Shown here: positions 25,001 through 37,250 of the stretch, in pieces
Numbering within the stretch: the first letter of the stretch is position 1
Layout of the letters: the number at the start of each line of letters is the position of its first letter
NCBI GenBank assembly: GCA_021904315.1
Contig: CM038918.1
Location: forward strand, 3,673,349 to 3,737,348
Source of the DNA: Sphagnum magellanicum
Lineage: Eukaryota; Streptophyta; Sphagnopsida; Sphagnales; Sphagnaceae
DNA: 64,000 bases
Direction of reading: 5' to 3'
Notes under the pieces: generated by a model
Told to the model about the DNA's origin: nothing
The model's database searches: none
What the model saw: the letters and a program-made list of their open reading frames with translations, nothing else
Position numbers and translations under genes: made by a program

Positions 25001-26135
25001 ATGATTTCATTGTGGCACAGGAATCCAAATGGTGAAATCATTAGAATTGCTAAAGGGATTACCTGGGGCAACACAGTACATGCTATCTCCTCAAGTAGAT
25101 CAATAGGAGATGAATTAAACTGAGCCAACATATGGAGTAGCTGCTGAAGTAGATCCGCCTGCCATGTCAGCAAGATATGCTCAACAATTAAGTTGATCAA
25201 CTTCTGTGTTTGTGAGAAAAAACTACTTGAAAAGCACCTGGGGGAAAACTAACAAAGCTCTGAGACTTGTCAGATGTCACAAACATCATTTGCTTATGAA
25301 ATTGCCACCTTCAAAGTTGCCTGGTTCATATGAGAATAGATATAACACACTTTGCTTTTCCAAGGTTCTTGTGCATCTATAAATGGGGCAATCTATTGCA
25401 CAACAATGGAGGTTCTTATTGGTTTTTTGCTAATCCTCACAATCATCAATCTTCTGCAGAGGCTGAACCATTGGAAACATTATCCCAAGAGTAAAGAAAG
25501 GACAGACCATACAAACAAAAGGGACTGGCTCATGAAGCAATTTGTCATTGGTGAACAACCAAGCATCACTTGCAACTGGTTCAGCAAAGTAGTCACTTAG
25601 AATCTAACAAAAAGAACCTGAATGAAGCTATTCAACTGCTGAGTCAAGATGCCTCTTCGGACTAGGAAACACGGGCTGCAATCTCTTTAGAATATCACAT
25701 CCAGCCATGCATCCCAAGCCTGAGTGTGCTTTGGGGGCACGGGCAGCAACCATCCATGGGGCCAGCTTGCGGGCTGGTTGGTCCAGGCATGTATCCAGCT
25801 TCATCTGGAGATCCTGAAGAATGTAGAGATGAAGAGGCAGCTGATGAAACACAAACCACAGAGTCCAGAGTTAGACTTTACTTGTTTCGGCTTGAAAAGA
25901 CTGAGTTTAGTTTGAACGGATGATTAAAAGTAAAAGACGTGTGTCAGCCAACGGAGAGAGTGAATCAGTTGACCAGACGGAAGGGATGGTATACTGGCAT
26001 TGGTAGCACAATATGTCCAAAATGTCCTACATCAACATTTTCAGACACAGCTTTTCCAGTTTCTTTAGGAAAAAAAACACTAAAGAAACAAAAGCTCAGA
26101 CTTCTGTCATTCCATGAAGAAAATACAGGAGATAT
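25001..26135. other. Coding-like but unassigned DNA between polymerase-like pieces
   Basis: Composition is less AT-rich than the surroundings. The plus strand at 25726-25923 gives a frame containing MGPACGLVGPGMYPASSGD and an acidic stretch, which I cannot place in a family. There may be introns or further captured exons here. Confidence 0.3.
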
Positions 26136-26378
26136 TCAAACACAAGCAACGAAAATCCTCCGATTAGCAAATGGATGATTAAAAGTAAAAGACGGATATG
26201 CAAGTACACGCGTTGAACAAAACACCATGTTTGCTCGCATACCATCGCAGGTGTCTTTCGTGAACGCACCGCAGCTGCTACACGGACTACCGTCCCCCGT
26301 CAAAAAAACCACTCCAAGACAGGAATCGCAGAGAGTCTTCGGCTCAATAATGTTCTGGTTCTTCTCGAACACGGACAT
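26136..26378 (-). pseudogene. Possible N-terminal zinc-site exon of the same polymerase-like gene
   Basis: An 80-codon open frame gives TLCDSCLGVVFLTGDGSP then CSSCGAFTKDTCDG. Cys-x2-Cys-Gly and a later Cys-Asp-Gly resemble the N-terminal zinc site of the RNA polymerase largest subunit, but the usual His after Cys-x-Gly is Met here. It lies upstream of the 24.2-25.0 kb pieces on the same strand, in the order expected for one gene. G+C content is higher than the flanks. The call rests on a short motif and may be wrong. Confidence 0.3.
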
Positions 26379-26759
26379 TGCAAGCTGTATTCAATGTCAA
26401 AACTTCATCAGCAACAACAGCAGTAGCAGCTAAAATAATCCACGGCACAAACTATCTCAACATTGGTGGATGGAAAAATCTCAAAAAGAATGTCACTCCC
26501 CGTCACGATCGCACTCCCTCACCGCATACATTTTGACCACTCCGACGAAAACGTGCACAAAAGACACAAGAAGCATACCGAAAAAAATAAGAAACGCATT
26601 CCACAACACAACAAATGACCAAATTTTCTCGGACAAACGTCACCAACGGCGCAAAATACAAAACCGAGGCATGGAAAAGATACCAAGCTATTAAAACCAG
26701 AAAAAAAGAAGAGCAAGAAGAAGCAACTGATGGAGCTTGCAACTTACAGTGTGTGTACA
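26379..26759. other. Junction zone next to LRR copy B
   Basis: Holds no gene I recognise. LRR-derived sequence starts abruptly near 26760. The long minus-strand ORF 26892-26503 is a chimera: its first 43 residues are LRR exon 7 of copy B, and the rest is unrelated hydrophobic read-through. Confidence 0.5.
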
Positions 26760-28186
26760 GCGCCCCCAACCAGGCCAAATTAATAGTGTTGCAATTGTTG
26801 ATTGTTAAAAGATCCCCTGAGAAGTTGTTGTATGATAGGTCAAGTATGGAAACTGACACCCCAATAGTTGATGAAAATTGTTGGAAATCCAAAGTTGCAT
26901 GGAGTTGATTTGGACTCAGATTTCTGCATCAATCAAACCAAGGCATGCACTTGAATCCAAGTCTTTGGTACAGTACAACTTCCTCATGTGCAGACTTAAA
27001 TACTATAGTCTGTCAACTATGGAAGTTACACATATAAGTTGACATTTGCATTGGCTATAATTCTCATTTGCAAGACTAATTTCAGATGACATGAATGTGA
27101 TTTTGAATTCTTCCAAGACCAATGTTTTGGAATTGTAAATGTGTACAGGATTGAACCACTTACAATTGCTGCATAAGCAGGAACCTTTCGCAGGTAGTTG
27201 GAATTTCGAAGACACCCGTGAATCGATTTGAGGACAAATCCAAAGTCTGAAGTTCTGTCTCTACTTTGTTGATCCTGGCGTAGCTACCTACCTAGATTTT
27301 GGAAAACATCTGCGACTTGTCCTGTGAGTGCATTGCCATGCAAGAGCCTGATATAATACCACAAAACAATAACCCAAAATAAAGATAAAGAAACTTTGCT
27401 GGAACTGTATCGAAAGAACACATGATGGTCATATATAATGTCATTGAATTGTCTGCAAACACTCCAACCATAGCCCAACTGTCAATATAGAGATTGATGA
27501 TTGGGTAGCTCACAATTCATTCAAATATGTTAATCTGGAGAAAACTGGTATAGTCCCATTCAAAGAGTTAGTATGAAGATCCCTGTCACATGTAGTTCAG
27601 AATGTAAGAGAATAACAAGCAGCAAAAGCAATGTAACTGGTCACTAAAATCTTTGTGTAGTCCAAACAAGACATAAAATTCTAGGGAGCAGGCCAAATCC
27701 TTCACCCTATAAATTCAGGCTACTTGCAGAATATTTGGGGGACATGTAATGAGGAATCAATTGAAGTTGGAGAATTGTTCTTACAGTGATACCAAGTTTT
27801 TGAGCTGTCCAATTGTGGATGGGAGTGGTCCAACAAGTCCTGGATCATTTGATATGGTTCTGCACATTATTTCAGGAGTGTGACCAAGCATGATGAACAA
27901 TGACCAGTTTGGTTAGTGGGAAAAAGTCCATATGCATGGGACTTATCAATCAGTTGCTTTCCAAATCACAAGTTTACATAAAGAAATTTTTCCTTTTGAA
28001 CTATTGGAATCCAATGTTTTTTTCCTCTGTTAGATACACATAGATCTAAATTGCAATTTAGAAGAATACTTTTACAACATCTCTCTGTCTGAAAGATGGA
28101 ATGATAGCACTTACAGTAGGACAAGCTGGCTTAGGTTTCCAATTGCTGGATCCAAAGTGCCCTGCAGATTCCGGTCAATGAGCTCC
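26760..28186 (-). pseudogene. LRR receptor-like kinase, truncated copy B (exons 3-7)
   Basis: Exons matching copy A on the minus strand: exon 3 28186-28115, exon 4 27859-27785, exon 5 27582-27514, exon 6 27347-27164, exon 7 26923 to the breakpoint near 26760. Introns are kept too, so this is a genomic copy. There is no signal-peptide exon, no N-cap, no membrane helix and no kinase. On the 5' side the copy stops inside intron 2 near 28800. Several frame-changing differences from A are present. It shares its intron-2 breakpoint and the DNA beyond it with copy C. Confidence 0.85.
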
Positions 28187-29705
28187 CTGCAAGACCCGCA
28201 CATTTTTTAACCAATTGGGCCCTGCACATTTCCGTGAATAAATTCTTCATACTTTCTAAAGAACACAACACCCAGAGAACTGCACATCTGCTGGTACAAG
28301 AGAAGGGTCTGAAAGCAGACCCTTCTCCAGCATGAAGAACCGGCTAGTTTGTTTTTGAAAACTGGTACCTTACAAAGTTGTAAGATCCGGTCCTGTTGAT
28401 GAATTGACTGGCATCTTACAAGGTTGTAAGGTCCAACACAAAATTATGCCTGAGGAGTCACCAAAATATACAAAGGAAAAAACTGGCTAGTTCTGCACGA
28501 CTACAAAATCAGTAAATTTACTGGCAGGCCTAACTCTGAAATGATGTATCTAGAACTTTACCCCCATTTTTGGAGGAAATTTTAGAAACTGGGAGATAGA
28601 TCCTACTGTACCTGAATTGCAACAGAGTGGTACACAAGCTAGCCCAAGCATTGAAAGATGTAACAAACATTCATATCACATATTCACATCACATATATCT
28701 AGCTAGTGACACAACAAACATTTAATGCAATTGAAGCTGATCTACCAAAACATTCAACAAAGAGAAACTAGCTTCATCTGAAATACGTTAAAAATATTTC
28801 ATAATTGCATAGCATACTCACAAGATCAGAAATAGTATCAAATTTAGCTTTCTTAACATATTTTGATTCAGAATTTCAAAACCTAATTCAAAGTATGGGT
28901 GAGGTAATGTTAAGGGAATAATTATTCATAATAATAGTTAGTTAATATATTTTTATTTACTTAGTTACTATTTTTAAAATTACTAGCTAAATTACATAAT
29001 TTTTGTCATCATTTGAATTTAAATAGATCGTAGGATTGTTTTTTTTCTGGAGATAGTTATATCTTGGAAGAAGAAGAGATCTTGGATCTACATTGAGTTT
29101 TGAGGAAATATGAAACACGAGCATTTTGTTTTTTGAAAAAGTTTTATTTTATTGTCAGATTTGTTGTTTTAATGTTTTTCTCATACTTTTATGATTGGAA
29201 TTTAATTCTGAAACTATATATGAATAGGTTTAAATGAGCAAATTTTATTAGTATTAATTTTATGATATGTTTTTATCCAAATTTAATCAGGATAAGAATT
29301 CTGTATTTACCATCAACAATGAAATTTTTTTCAAGTGCAATTGAAGAACTCTCTTCCCTTTCTTCTCAAGAAATCACATGTCCAAACTCCTAAAACCCAT
29401 CAAATAAACCCTGAGGATTTAGAACCCCAAGAATCATCATGTCTTCACCAGTGTGGTTGTATCATGTAGATGAATTACTCTAAAATTAACCCTAGTTTAA
29501 GGCAACATGTGACCTTGACAGGATTCAATGAAAGCTTGGTTTGTGAGGTTTGAATTTGAGGCCACGAAATGTTTTTGATGGCCTTGGACCACTGCACATG
29601 CATGTATTTTAAAGGACCTAGCTAACTAGAGAAAAAAAAATTCCTCTAGTTCTTCATTGAGATTGCACATCCACCTCAAATTACTAAACGGGCACGGAAA
29701 GGATG
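26760..29705. repeat. Inner inverted-repeat arm (partner 48640-50585)
   Basis: The LRR part and the AT-rich segment beyond it (28800-29705) reappear reverse-complemented at 48640-50585. For example, GAGATTGCACATCCACCTCA at about 29660 matches TGAGGTGGATGTGTAATCTC near 48660. Similarity ends near 29705 on this side, after CACGGAAAGG. At its 26760 end this arm keeps exons 5-7, which the partner lacks. Confidence 0.85.
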
Positions 29706-31182
29706 GTGCTAGATGTGTGTCCTTCTCCTCTTCTTTTGCTTAATCATCTATCTAGAAATTTTGGAAGTTTAAGAAACATTGGGTATGCAATTTGCCTTCC
29801 TAAAGAACTTGACCCTATGTTCAAAAATGTTTTTTCCAAGGTTTTGGTTTCAATTTTGGATCTAGCAAAAGATTAGTTGTATAGTTTGGTTCTTGTCCCA
29901 ATTCCAACAAGGGGTGTGTCACACTGTGGCCTTGCCATTTACATTTAAAAGTATCTTAACGCAAAAAGAAGAATTATGAAAAGTCAAATATTTCACCATG
30001 CTAATATAAAATCCTCAAAAAATTGCTCTAAAGAAACCAAAATCCTTCAAGACATTAGAACTTTATAACTAATCTCAAGTTTCAACACAAGCCAAAATAT
30101 CATCTTTCAAAAAATCCCCCTATACAAATAAACCTACTACCTAGGGGCAAAAATCCCTTAAACTATTATACTCAATAATGAATATAAACACAATATCCTT
30201 GCCTTGGTAAGCAAGGCCAACAAAAAGGTGCCAATTTCAAATTTAAATCACAAGAACCCAAACCCTTGGATTTAACACTGTGAAAGTTCAATACCTTCAC
30301 AACCCTTTGAAGTATGGTCCTAGATCCACAGCGACCTATGTACTACCGATTACCAGAACCTTGCACTCGGGGTGGCAACTCTCACCGGGTGTTCAAACTT
30401 TTTATTATGATTTCTAATGCTTATGAAACCTTTAAATTTTTTTATGATGTAATTTTTAATGACACCTTTAAAAAAAACTTTTTGATGATGTTGGACCATT
30501 GCACATGCATGTATCTTAAAGGTCCTAGCTAAACTGAAAAGAAAATTTTCCTCCAATTATCCGTTGAGATTGCACATCCACCTCAAATTACCAAATAGAC
30601 ATGCAGAGGATAGTGCCAGATGTGTGTCCTTCTCCTCTTTTGACTAATCATCTATTTTTAAAAAAATTGAAATTTGAAAAACAATGGGTATGCAACTTGC
30701 CTACCTAAAGAACTTGACCTTATGTTTAAAAGTGTTTTTTCCATGGTTCTGGTTTCAATCTTGGATTTAGCAAAAGATTAATTATATAGTCTGATTCTTG
30801 TCCCAATTCCAAAAGGGGTTGTGTCACACTGTGGCCTTGCCATTTACATTAAAAAATATCTTAAAGCAAAAGAAGAATTATGAAAATTCAAATATTTCAC
30901 CATGCTAATATATAATCCTCAAAAAAAATCCTCTAAAAGACATCAAAATCCTTCAAGTTATTAGAACTCTATAACTAATCACAAGTTTCAACACAAGCCA
31001 AAATATCATTTTTCAAAAATCGTCCTATAAAAATAGACCTACTACCTAGAGGCCAAAATCCCTTAAGCTATTATACTCTATAATGAATCTAAACACAATA
31101 TCCTTGCCTTGGTAGGCTAAGCCAACAAAAGGGTGCTAATTGAAGTTTAAATTACAAGAACTCGAACCTTTGGATCTAACAC
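29573..31182. repeat. Direct repeat pair, about 0.7 kb each, offset about 0.9 kb
   Basis: Unit 1 is 29573-30280 and unit 2 is 30482-31182. Both share TGCACATGCATGTAT, GATTGCACATCCACCTCAAA, GTGTCACACTGTGGCCTTGC and CCTTGCCTTGGTARGC in the same order. There is no protein-coding frame. Unit 1's start overlaps the inner inverted-repeat arm, so the pair also relates to 48640-48800. Confidence 0.85.
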
Positions 31183-32020
31183 TACCTTAAGTGCAAGTAT
31201 GTAGATAGGAGCCAACGGGATTACTTTTTTAAAAATTGGGAATTTTTTTTAGTATTTTTAAAATTTTTCATATGAAATTTTTTTTGAATGAATTTTTTGG
31301 CAACTTGTTATGAAAAATACATATAATTGTCCCAATAGATCACATGTTTTGTGATAATCATTATTGAATAAATATGAATTTTTCAAAGTGTGTAAAGTTT
31401 ATGAGATTCTATATTTCATTTCAAAGATTTATTATAATTTTAAATCATTCAAAAAATGCTAACTTTTAAATTATTGTTTTTTATATCATCAATTATAACT
31501 TTGTTTTGTATGTCATGCACATTACACCCCATTTACATGTGGTAAAAGATTTTTAAAAATTAAAAATTTTGAAACAGATTTTGAATTTTTAAAAAAAATT
31601 AATTTCATATTTTAAAATTGTGAGTGCTTTTTGAACTTGGATAGTAAGTTACTATATGTAAATTTTCTATTATCAAAATTATGTTATTACAATAATCCTT
31701 TACTTAGTCCTTTATAAAATTAAATACAATTTAAAACAACACCTATTCAAATTCAAACATCCTTTTATAAAGTCAAAACCTAAATTTTAATCTACTAAAA
31801 TTTTAAATTTAAATTTTTCACATTCATATTAATCATTTAACACAACTTGAAATGATTAGCATAACTTTAAAGTGCCAAAAAAATATAATAAATTCATAAA
31901 TTTCATCATTATCCAACATGATTTTTGGCTTCTATCTGTATACTTACACCCAACTCAATACCCTCACAAACCCTTGAGGTATCCTCAGAGATCGATAGCT
32001 ATGTGTGGTTTACCAGAGCC
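31183..32020. other. AT-rich intergenic DNA, 3' side of the DMP gene
   Basis: No gene. A short stretch near 31950-32015 (TCAATACCCTCACAAACCCT) resembles 30290-30360, a faint further copy of the repeat's flank. Confidence 0.5.
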
Positions 32021-32569
32021 CTACTTTGCTGTAGTTGAAGCAAATCCAATTCCATGCCTGGTGTTGGGCTGAAAGGCATAGATGGCGGAAACCAGCAATC
32101 CCACCAACAAAGGCACCGTTTTCACGATGGATACGGCGATGTGGGGATAAAAGCAAGTGGTAACAGGAGGCGTCAAGAGCGTGAGAGTGGCAAGGGCAGC
32201 TACAGAGACACCAGCGTTCACGAAATCCCTATTACACCGCCGGTAAATATCGTTTGGCCCTAGGTAATAAGCGCCTTGATTCTGGTGGGCAGCTATGAAA
32301 GCCGGATCCTGGAAAGTCGGATTCCACAATCCTCCGCTAGTCACAAACCCGGGATGCAACACCCGGTTCTGATCTCTATAGCTATCCGTGAAGCAAGAAA
32401 TGAAACAGAGGGCGCTAAGGACGACGAGGGCGACACTAGTCAGCACTTTCTCAGTCACTCCGCAGTCTCCGTTGTTGGTTGCCAAGGGTGCTAGCACTTG
32501 GAACGCCATGAAGGTGCCCGTGGGAAGCACATTCGACAAGTTGGCCAGAACATCTCCACCAGCTTGCAT
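32021..32569 (-). CDS. DMP (DUF679) family membrane protein
   Basis: A single uninterrupted exon encoding 182 residues from ATG 32569 (MQAGGDVLANLSNVLPTGT). The frame stays open for six more codons upstream, but they contain no ATG. Family marks in order: LPTGTFMAFQVLAPLATNNG at the N-terminus, a second hydrophobic segment ending CFTDSY, the GLWNP turn, two further membrane spans around VSVAALATLTLL and VPLLVGLLVSAIYAF, the VTTCFYP motif between them, and the C-terminal NTRHGIGF. Four spans and about 180-200 residues are normal for the family, whose plant members sit in internal membranes and the plasma membrane and act in membrane remodelling, senescence or gamete fusion. It is the only clearly intact gene seen whole in the window. 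Base composition is richer in G+C than the flanks. Confidence 0.9.
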   Translation of the reverse strand: MQAGGDVLANLSNVLPTGTFMAFQVLAPLATNNGDCGVTEKVLTSVALVVLSALCFISCFTDSYRDQNRVLHPGFVTSGGLWNPTFQDPAFIAAHQNQGAYYLGPNDIYRRCNRDFVNAGVSVAALATLTLLTPPVTTCFYPHIAVSIVKTVPLLVGLLVSAIYAFQPNTRHGIGFASTTAK

Positions 32570-32755
32570 CTTGAAAGACAACAGCAATTTACAGCAATGA
32601 CTATGTGATCTAGGCAGCTGCCGACAATACCACAGATCGATATTCCGCCAGAAACTCAGATTGAGGAGGACAATGACACTGATTCCGCATGAACTCCTGA
32701 CTCGTGATTCTTTCTGCTTCTAGTGATGAGCAGCTGAATCAATAACATCACTAGG

Positions 32756-32840
32756 GGAAAGTCCAAGAGAGACATATGCAGAGAGAGCTAGAGAGACACA
32801 GAGAAAAAGAGAGAAGAAGAAGAAGCAGCAGCTCAGATGT
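32756..32840 (-). promoter_or_regulatory. Pyrimidine-rich leader upstream of the DMP gene
   Basis: On the minus strand this is a long CT-rich run (plus strand GAGAGAGCTAGAGAGACACA then GAAGAAGAAG). It lies about 190-270 bases upstream of the DMP start codon. Such tracts are common in plant core promoters and 5' leaders. Function is inferred from position. Confidence 0.35.
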
Positions 32841-35703
32841 CTAAGCGCACAAGAACAGGGTCTAGAAGAGTCTGATCGTGTGGGAACAGATTCAGGGAAG
32901 GAGAAAATTGCAAAAAAGGTTTTGACAAAAAAACAGAAACCCAAATTAGTTCTTGTGGAATATTATGTTTCTGATGGCCAATTTGCCTGCTACAGAAACG
33001 CCAGAGAAAAGGGGGAAAACCCAAAGAAGCTCTTAACTTTAGACAACTTGCAGCAAAAGCATCCCATATTCCGGGAAACAAAACAAATAAAATAAAAGGG
33101 GGAAAAAAAAATCAAAAACTGAAAGGCAAAGGATCCATGCCATGTAACTCCGAATTTTACTGTTTCAAAAGTTTCTGAAAACTCGGCTCTGGATTGTCTA
33201 TCTATGTCCTTCCTTCTTGCAGCTTTTGTCTAATCTGCATATATTTCTAATATGCACCAAGTATTTCAGTATACCATAGTACCTTATAAACCATTCTGAC
33301 AATAATTAAATTCTTTTCAGTAGAATTTACTGTTTTGTTTCAAAATTAGTTGTCCATAGACTTGCTGAAAGTTTTAGAAATGTTATTGTTGTCTACTGTA
33401 CATGGTTATTTCCAGTGTTGTGTGGTTCTTTGACTTCTATAAGAACTGCCTGTTCCGGATTTCTTAAAAATTGGAGTTTCTAAGAATTATTTGGTTCTGG
33501 TTATTTAAAATTTTCCATTTCAGAGAAGCGGCTGGTTCCGAGGGTCTAACAGTGAAACATCAGGTTCTTTGGGGTTGGTTTTCAGACAGAAAATCGATTG
33601 GTTTTGAGACGGTTCTCATTGATACACCCACCTGTTTATGCCAATCTCGTTGTCAAGGCAATTTTTTACTTTTACCCCGGTTTTTAATCCGGTTCACAGT
33701 TGGTTTTCTAAGATGACATATTCCTTGGAAAGCTCATGAAAAAAACCAATTTTTTTGCATGTTTCAAGTTTCAAAAATCAAATTATGTCTCAAGCTTCAA
33801 GGTTTGAAGTTTGAATCTTCAACAACAGCACTAAGTAACAAATGCAATTCAAAGACTTCTCCTTTGCCAAACCTACATACACCTTACAACTATGGCAGCC
33901 ATAATCCAAGGTAAGTGATAAAAACACAATATGATAAAAAAACGCATAGCCCAAAATAGAAGACGAAAAATTTCCATGGTATGCGGGTCCAACTTGGAAC
34001 AAGGAACACTCAAAGCAACAAATTGGAAATCAATTGGGGAAATCACAAAGATTCAGGAATTCTTCCCACTCCATCTCCTCCTCAAACTCTACATCAAGCT
34101 CTTTCAACAAATTTGATTTTGCTTTGCATGCACCTACAAGGTTAGAAGGCCTAACACCCAACCCTTGGATCAATGGGCCAATATGGGTCGAGAAATTGTT
34201 TCCCCAATCTTGGATGGCCAAAGTGATGTATTTTTGTGCAAAATGTGATCATTTGTAAAGTTATACATATTTATAATATGATTATTTTTCATGTGCCTTG
34301 AATTTTTGAATGATGAATTACAATTTATAATGTGATTAGGACATTCATAATTGCACAAATATTCTATTACATCCTTACAATAGTTCAAACATATAGCAAA
34401 ATTATGATGAACACCAAAATCCAAAATCAAATGGATGTGAATTTATTTACATAAAAACATACAATCTAAACAAAAGATGTACATACCCTCTTATGGAGAT
34501 GCATATTAAATAATTTGTGTGTATTGTTTAATGCAAAATGGTTAGGCTGCCTTAAATAATGCGAGATTGTGATGCCTTAGTGATTTTAGACATGGAAAGA
34601 CAACCAATTACAAGGTCAATATTTTGGGGTTGTGGTTTGTGGTAAGCATTGTCATTCGGGTGCTTTCCACCATTCATCATTAATGTTGATGTCATTGTCA
34701 TCATCTCCATTGTGACACTCCTCTACTTTTGAAATGTCTGTCCCACGCAAGGTCATGATGTTATTTTGCTTTAAGCATTTTGTCACAATCCATTTGGTAG
34801 CGTGTTGTCCTTCGATATCTTTAATGCCGTCATCGGTATGTGGTTGATCATAATCTTGTTCACTTATGAAAGCCATTGTTGTTTGAACCAATTGCCTTTT
34901 CCCTCGAATGACTTGTTGTGTGGATGAATTTCATATAGGGGCACTCGGATGGCTCATGGAAGTTACCGTTGTAACCATTCTTGATTGGACTTAAGGTTGT
35001 GGATGTGTTTGACATCATAGGATTTGGTCAATCGGTGTGTGGTCAAAATTTGAATCATGTTGGGCCAATTGTGTTGTAGCTTCAAGAGTGAGATTATGTT
35101 GACGACTGACTAGCTTGAAGTTCAACAATGTTAATGTTTGTCTTTGGGTTCATTCGTGGGTTCAATATCATTACCACCATGGCTTCAACTACATGATTTG
35201 TAAGATGAATGAAAGGGCCAAATTGTGAGGCCGATATGTTTATTAATGCATCTTGGTTAACTGGGTTTAAAATGGTGATCCTTGGGCCCATTGTGTGCAC
35301 CATTGTCATTATTTGTGTGTTCATGATTTAGGGGAGTACAAAATTAGTGGAGGATATCAATTATACATGTGGTTATTGATCATTGACCATTGTGGCATAT
35401 ACATCTGTGGGGGATGCATTGGGGGTTTCAATTTCATGCTCAATGGATGTATTCAATGTGGGGAGAATTATGAGGTCCATCTATTGCAATGCATTGTTGG
35501 GTGGTGTAATGGTGTTCATATCCCCATTATTGGATGGTATTTGTTTCCAAATGCTAGTATTAGACAACAATCTTGAAAATGAAAAATCTTCTCATGGGTC
35601 ATTAGTTAGGAATTCAAAAATGTCATGTTTGTTTTCTTCTTCATTTGACAGTAAGGGGTCATCTTTTAATGTGCTACTTCTGTCTAAACTTAAGAGGACA
35701 TTA
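32841..35703. other. No supported gene
   Basis: Low-information DNA with short ORFs on both strands and no family signature. It includes a minus-strand 79-codon frame at 34891-34652 (acidic, NGDDDNDININDEWW) that I do not recognise. The copia element is inserted at its right end. Confidence 0.4.
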
Positions 35704-36016
35704 TGTTGAGAATTCAAGCTCAACTAGTCAGGTTTCATTAGTTACTGGAGTAGGAAAGTAACTAGGTTACTTTCACAAGGTTGAATTACTTTCGTTACTT
35801 ATTTTAGTTTGGTTATTTGTGGTTTGGTCTTGAAGTTAAATACCTTGGTGTTGATGGTTTGCTCCTCTTTTCTTCATTACACAAGTTTGTGTATTTCTTG
35901 TGATAAGAACCTTGGAGAGTTTTTGATGTTGTGTTTTGTGTTGTGAACATTATGTTGTAGTTTCCTTTCAATAAAGATTTATGTTTGCACTTGAGTAGAT
36001 CTCCTATTTGTTAACA
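35704..36016 (+). repeat. 5' LTR of the copia element
   Basis: Begins TGTTGAGAATTCAAGC and ends CTCCTATTTGTTAACA. The same text forms the 3' LTR. AATAAAG near the end is a possible polyadenylation signal. Confidence 0.93.
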
Positions 36017-36028
36017 TGGTATCAGAGC
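36017..36028 (+). promoter_or_regulatory. Primer binding site (initiator tRNA-Met)
   Basis: TGGTATCAGAGC immediately follows the 5' LTR. It is the standard plant copia complement to the 3' end of initiator tRNA-Met. Confidence 0.93.
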
Positions 36029-37123
36029 TTAGGTTGTTTGGTGAGAAAGTTGAAAGAGGTCTAGAGTTAGAAAGTCTCTAAAACTAGATCTTGAGAGTCT
36101 CTAGTAATATCATAGGAGTTTGTCAAGTGCAAAAGAGAAAAAGGGAAAGGAAAGAAGTGAAGAGAAAGAAAAGAAAAGAAAAGAAAAGAGGTGAGAGGAG
36201 ATCAACATATCAAAGTTGTGGAAGTTAGATCTTTAAACCTAGATCTAGATCTATTGTGAAAAGATCTTGAAGTGAAACTTGGAGGGATTGTAGAAGACTA
36301 TAAGACGCTTCTATTCTCAAATTTTCAAAAGAAAAGGATATGTTTTGTGAGAGTTATGAGCTTTTGAAGACTCTGTGCCAGATCTGGTTTTTTGGTCATA
36401 TCTCCTTTGTTTGAGCTTTTTTGGATCTGCAACTTTGGGATCTTATAGATCATATAGGAATACATGTGTGAGAGAAATTTCATGTCATTTGAATTTATAT
36501 TGAGAGAGATCCAAGCATCTAAAGTTTTAATCTCAGTTTTGAAGTCAGTTTCTTTTGAAAGTGATATCTCTTTGTGGTCATCATTAATAGAGCTGAAATT
36601 TTGAACAGATATAGAAGACATATATCTTATGTGTCTCTCAGAATCTCAAGGATTTTGGAGTTGTTGAGAGCAAGTTGTAAGTCATTTTGTGTTCAGGTCC
36701 CAGTTTGAGGTGACTTCAAAGAAGTAGCAAGATCTCCCATTTTATGAAGTTAAATGAGCTAAAATTTTGAGAGAAGTTAGTAAACATAGTATGTTTCACC
36801 AGAATTTCAGAACGATTCAAGGTCATATGTGTGTGGAGTAGCTTTGCAAAGTTGCTGTGACAAAAGTTGTTTTGAGAAGACATTAAAGCAAAGTTTTGAA
36901 GTGGAGCAAATACATCTTGGGAGAACTTGAAGGAAAGAGTTTGGAGATTGGAAAGCGCAAATACATTATCAAGACCTTCGTACAAAAGTGTGGTATGTAA
37001 TCATGTACTTAATATCATACGAAATATTATACGAGATACGTACCTATACGTAAAACGTATGTATAGTATAGAATTTTGTATAATACTCAAGACATACATA
37101 CATATGCAAGGTCCATATGGTTT

Positions 37124-37190
37124 AGCCCTAACCCTAACCCTAATCCTAAAAACCTAAGGAAGGAAAACCCTAACCCTAACCCTAGAAACC
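37124..37190 (+). repeat. Telomere-type CCCTAA repeats in the copia leader
   Basis: Two short runs of CCCTAA (37127-37149 and 37168-37184), each followed by a CCTAAGGAAGGA or CCAAGGAAGGA phrase. They lie in the untranslated leader, about 60-120 bases before the gag start. Plant-type telomeric units, but only about six in all. Confidence 0.85.
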
Positions 37191-37250
37191 CAAGGAAGGA
37201 ATTAAAATCATTGTGAAACCCCAAGAAGACATTGAGTGGTGCCTTGAGAG

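Noticed and set aside
26503-26892. 129-codon minus-strand ORF that looks like an LRR-membrane fusion protein
   Set aside because: The LRR part is exon 7 of copy B. The hydrophobic part is read-through past the breakpoint and has no counterpart in A or D.
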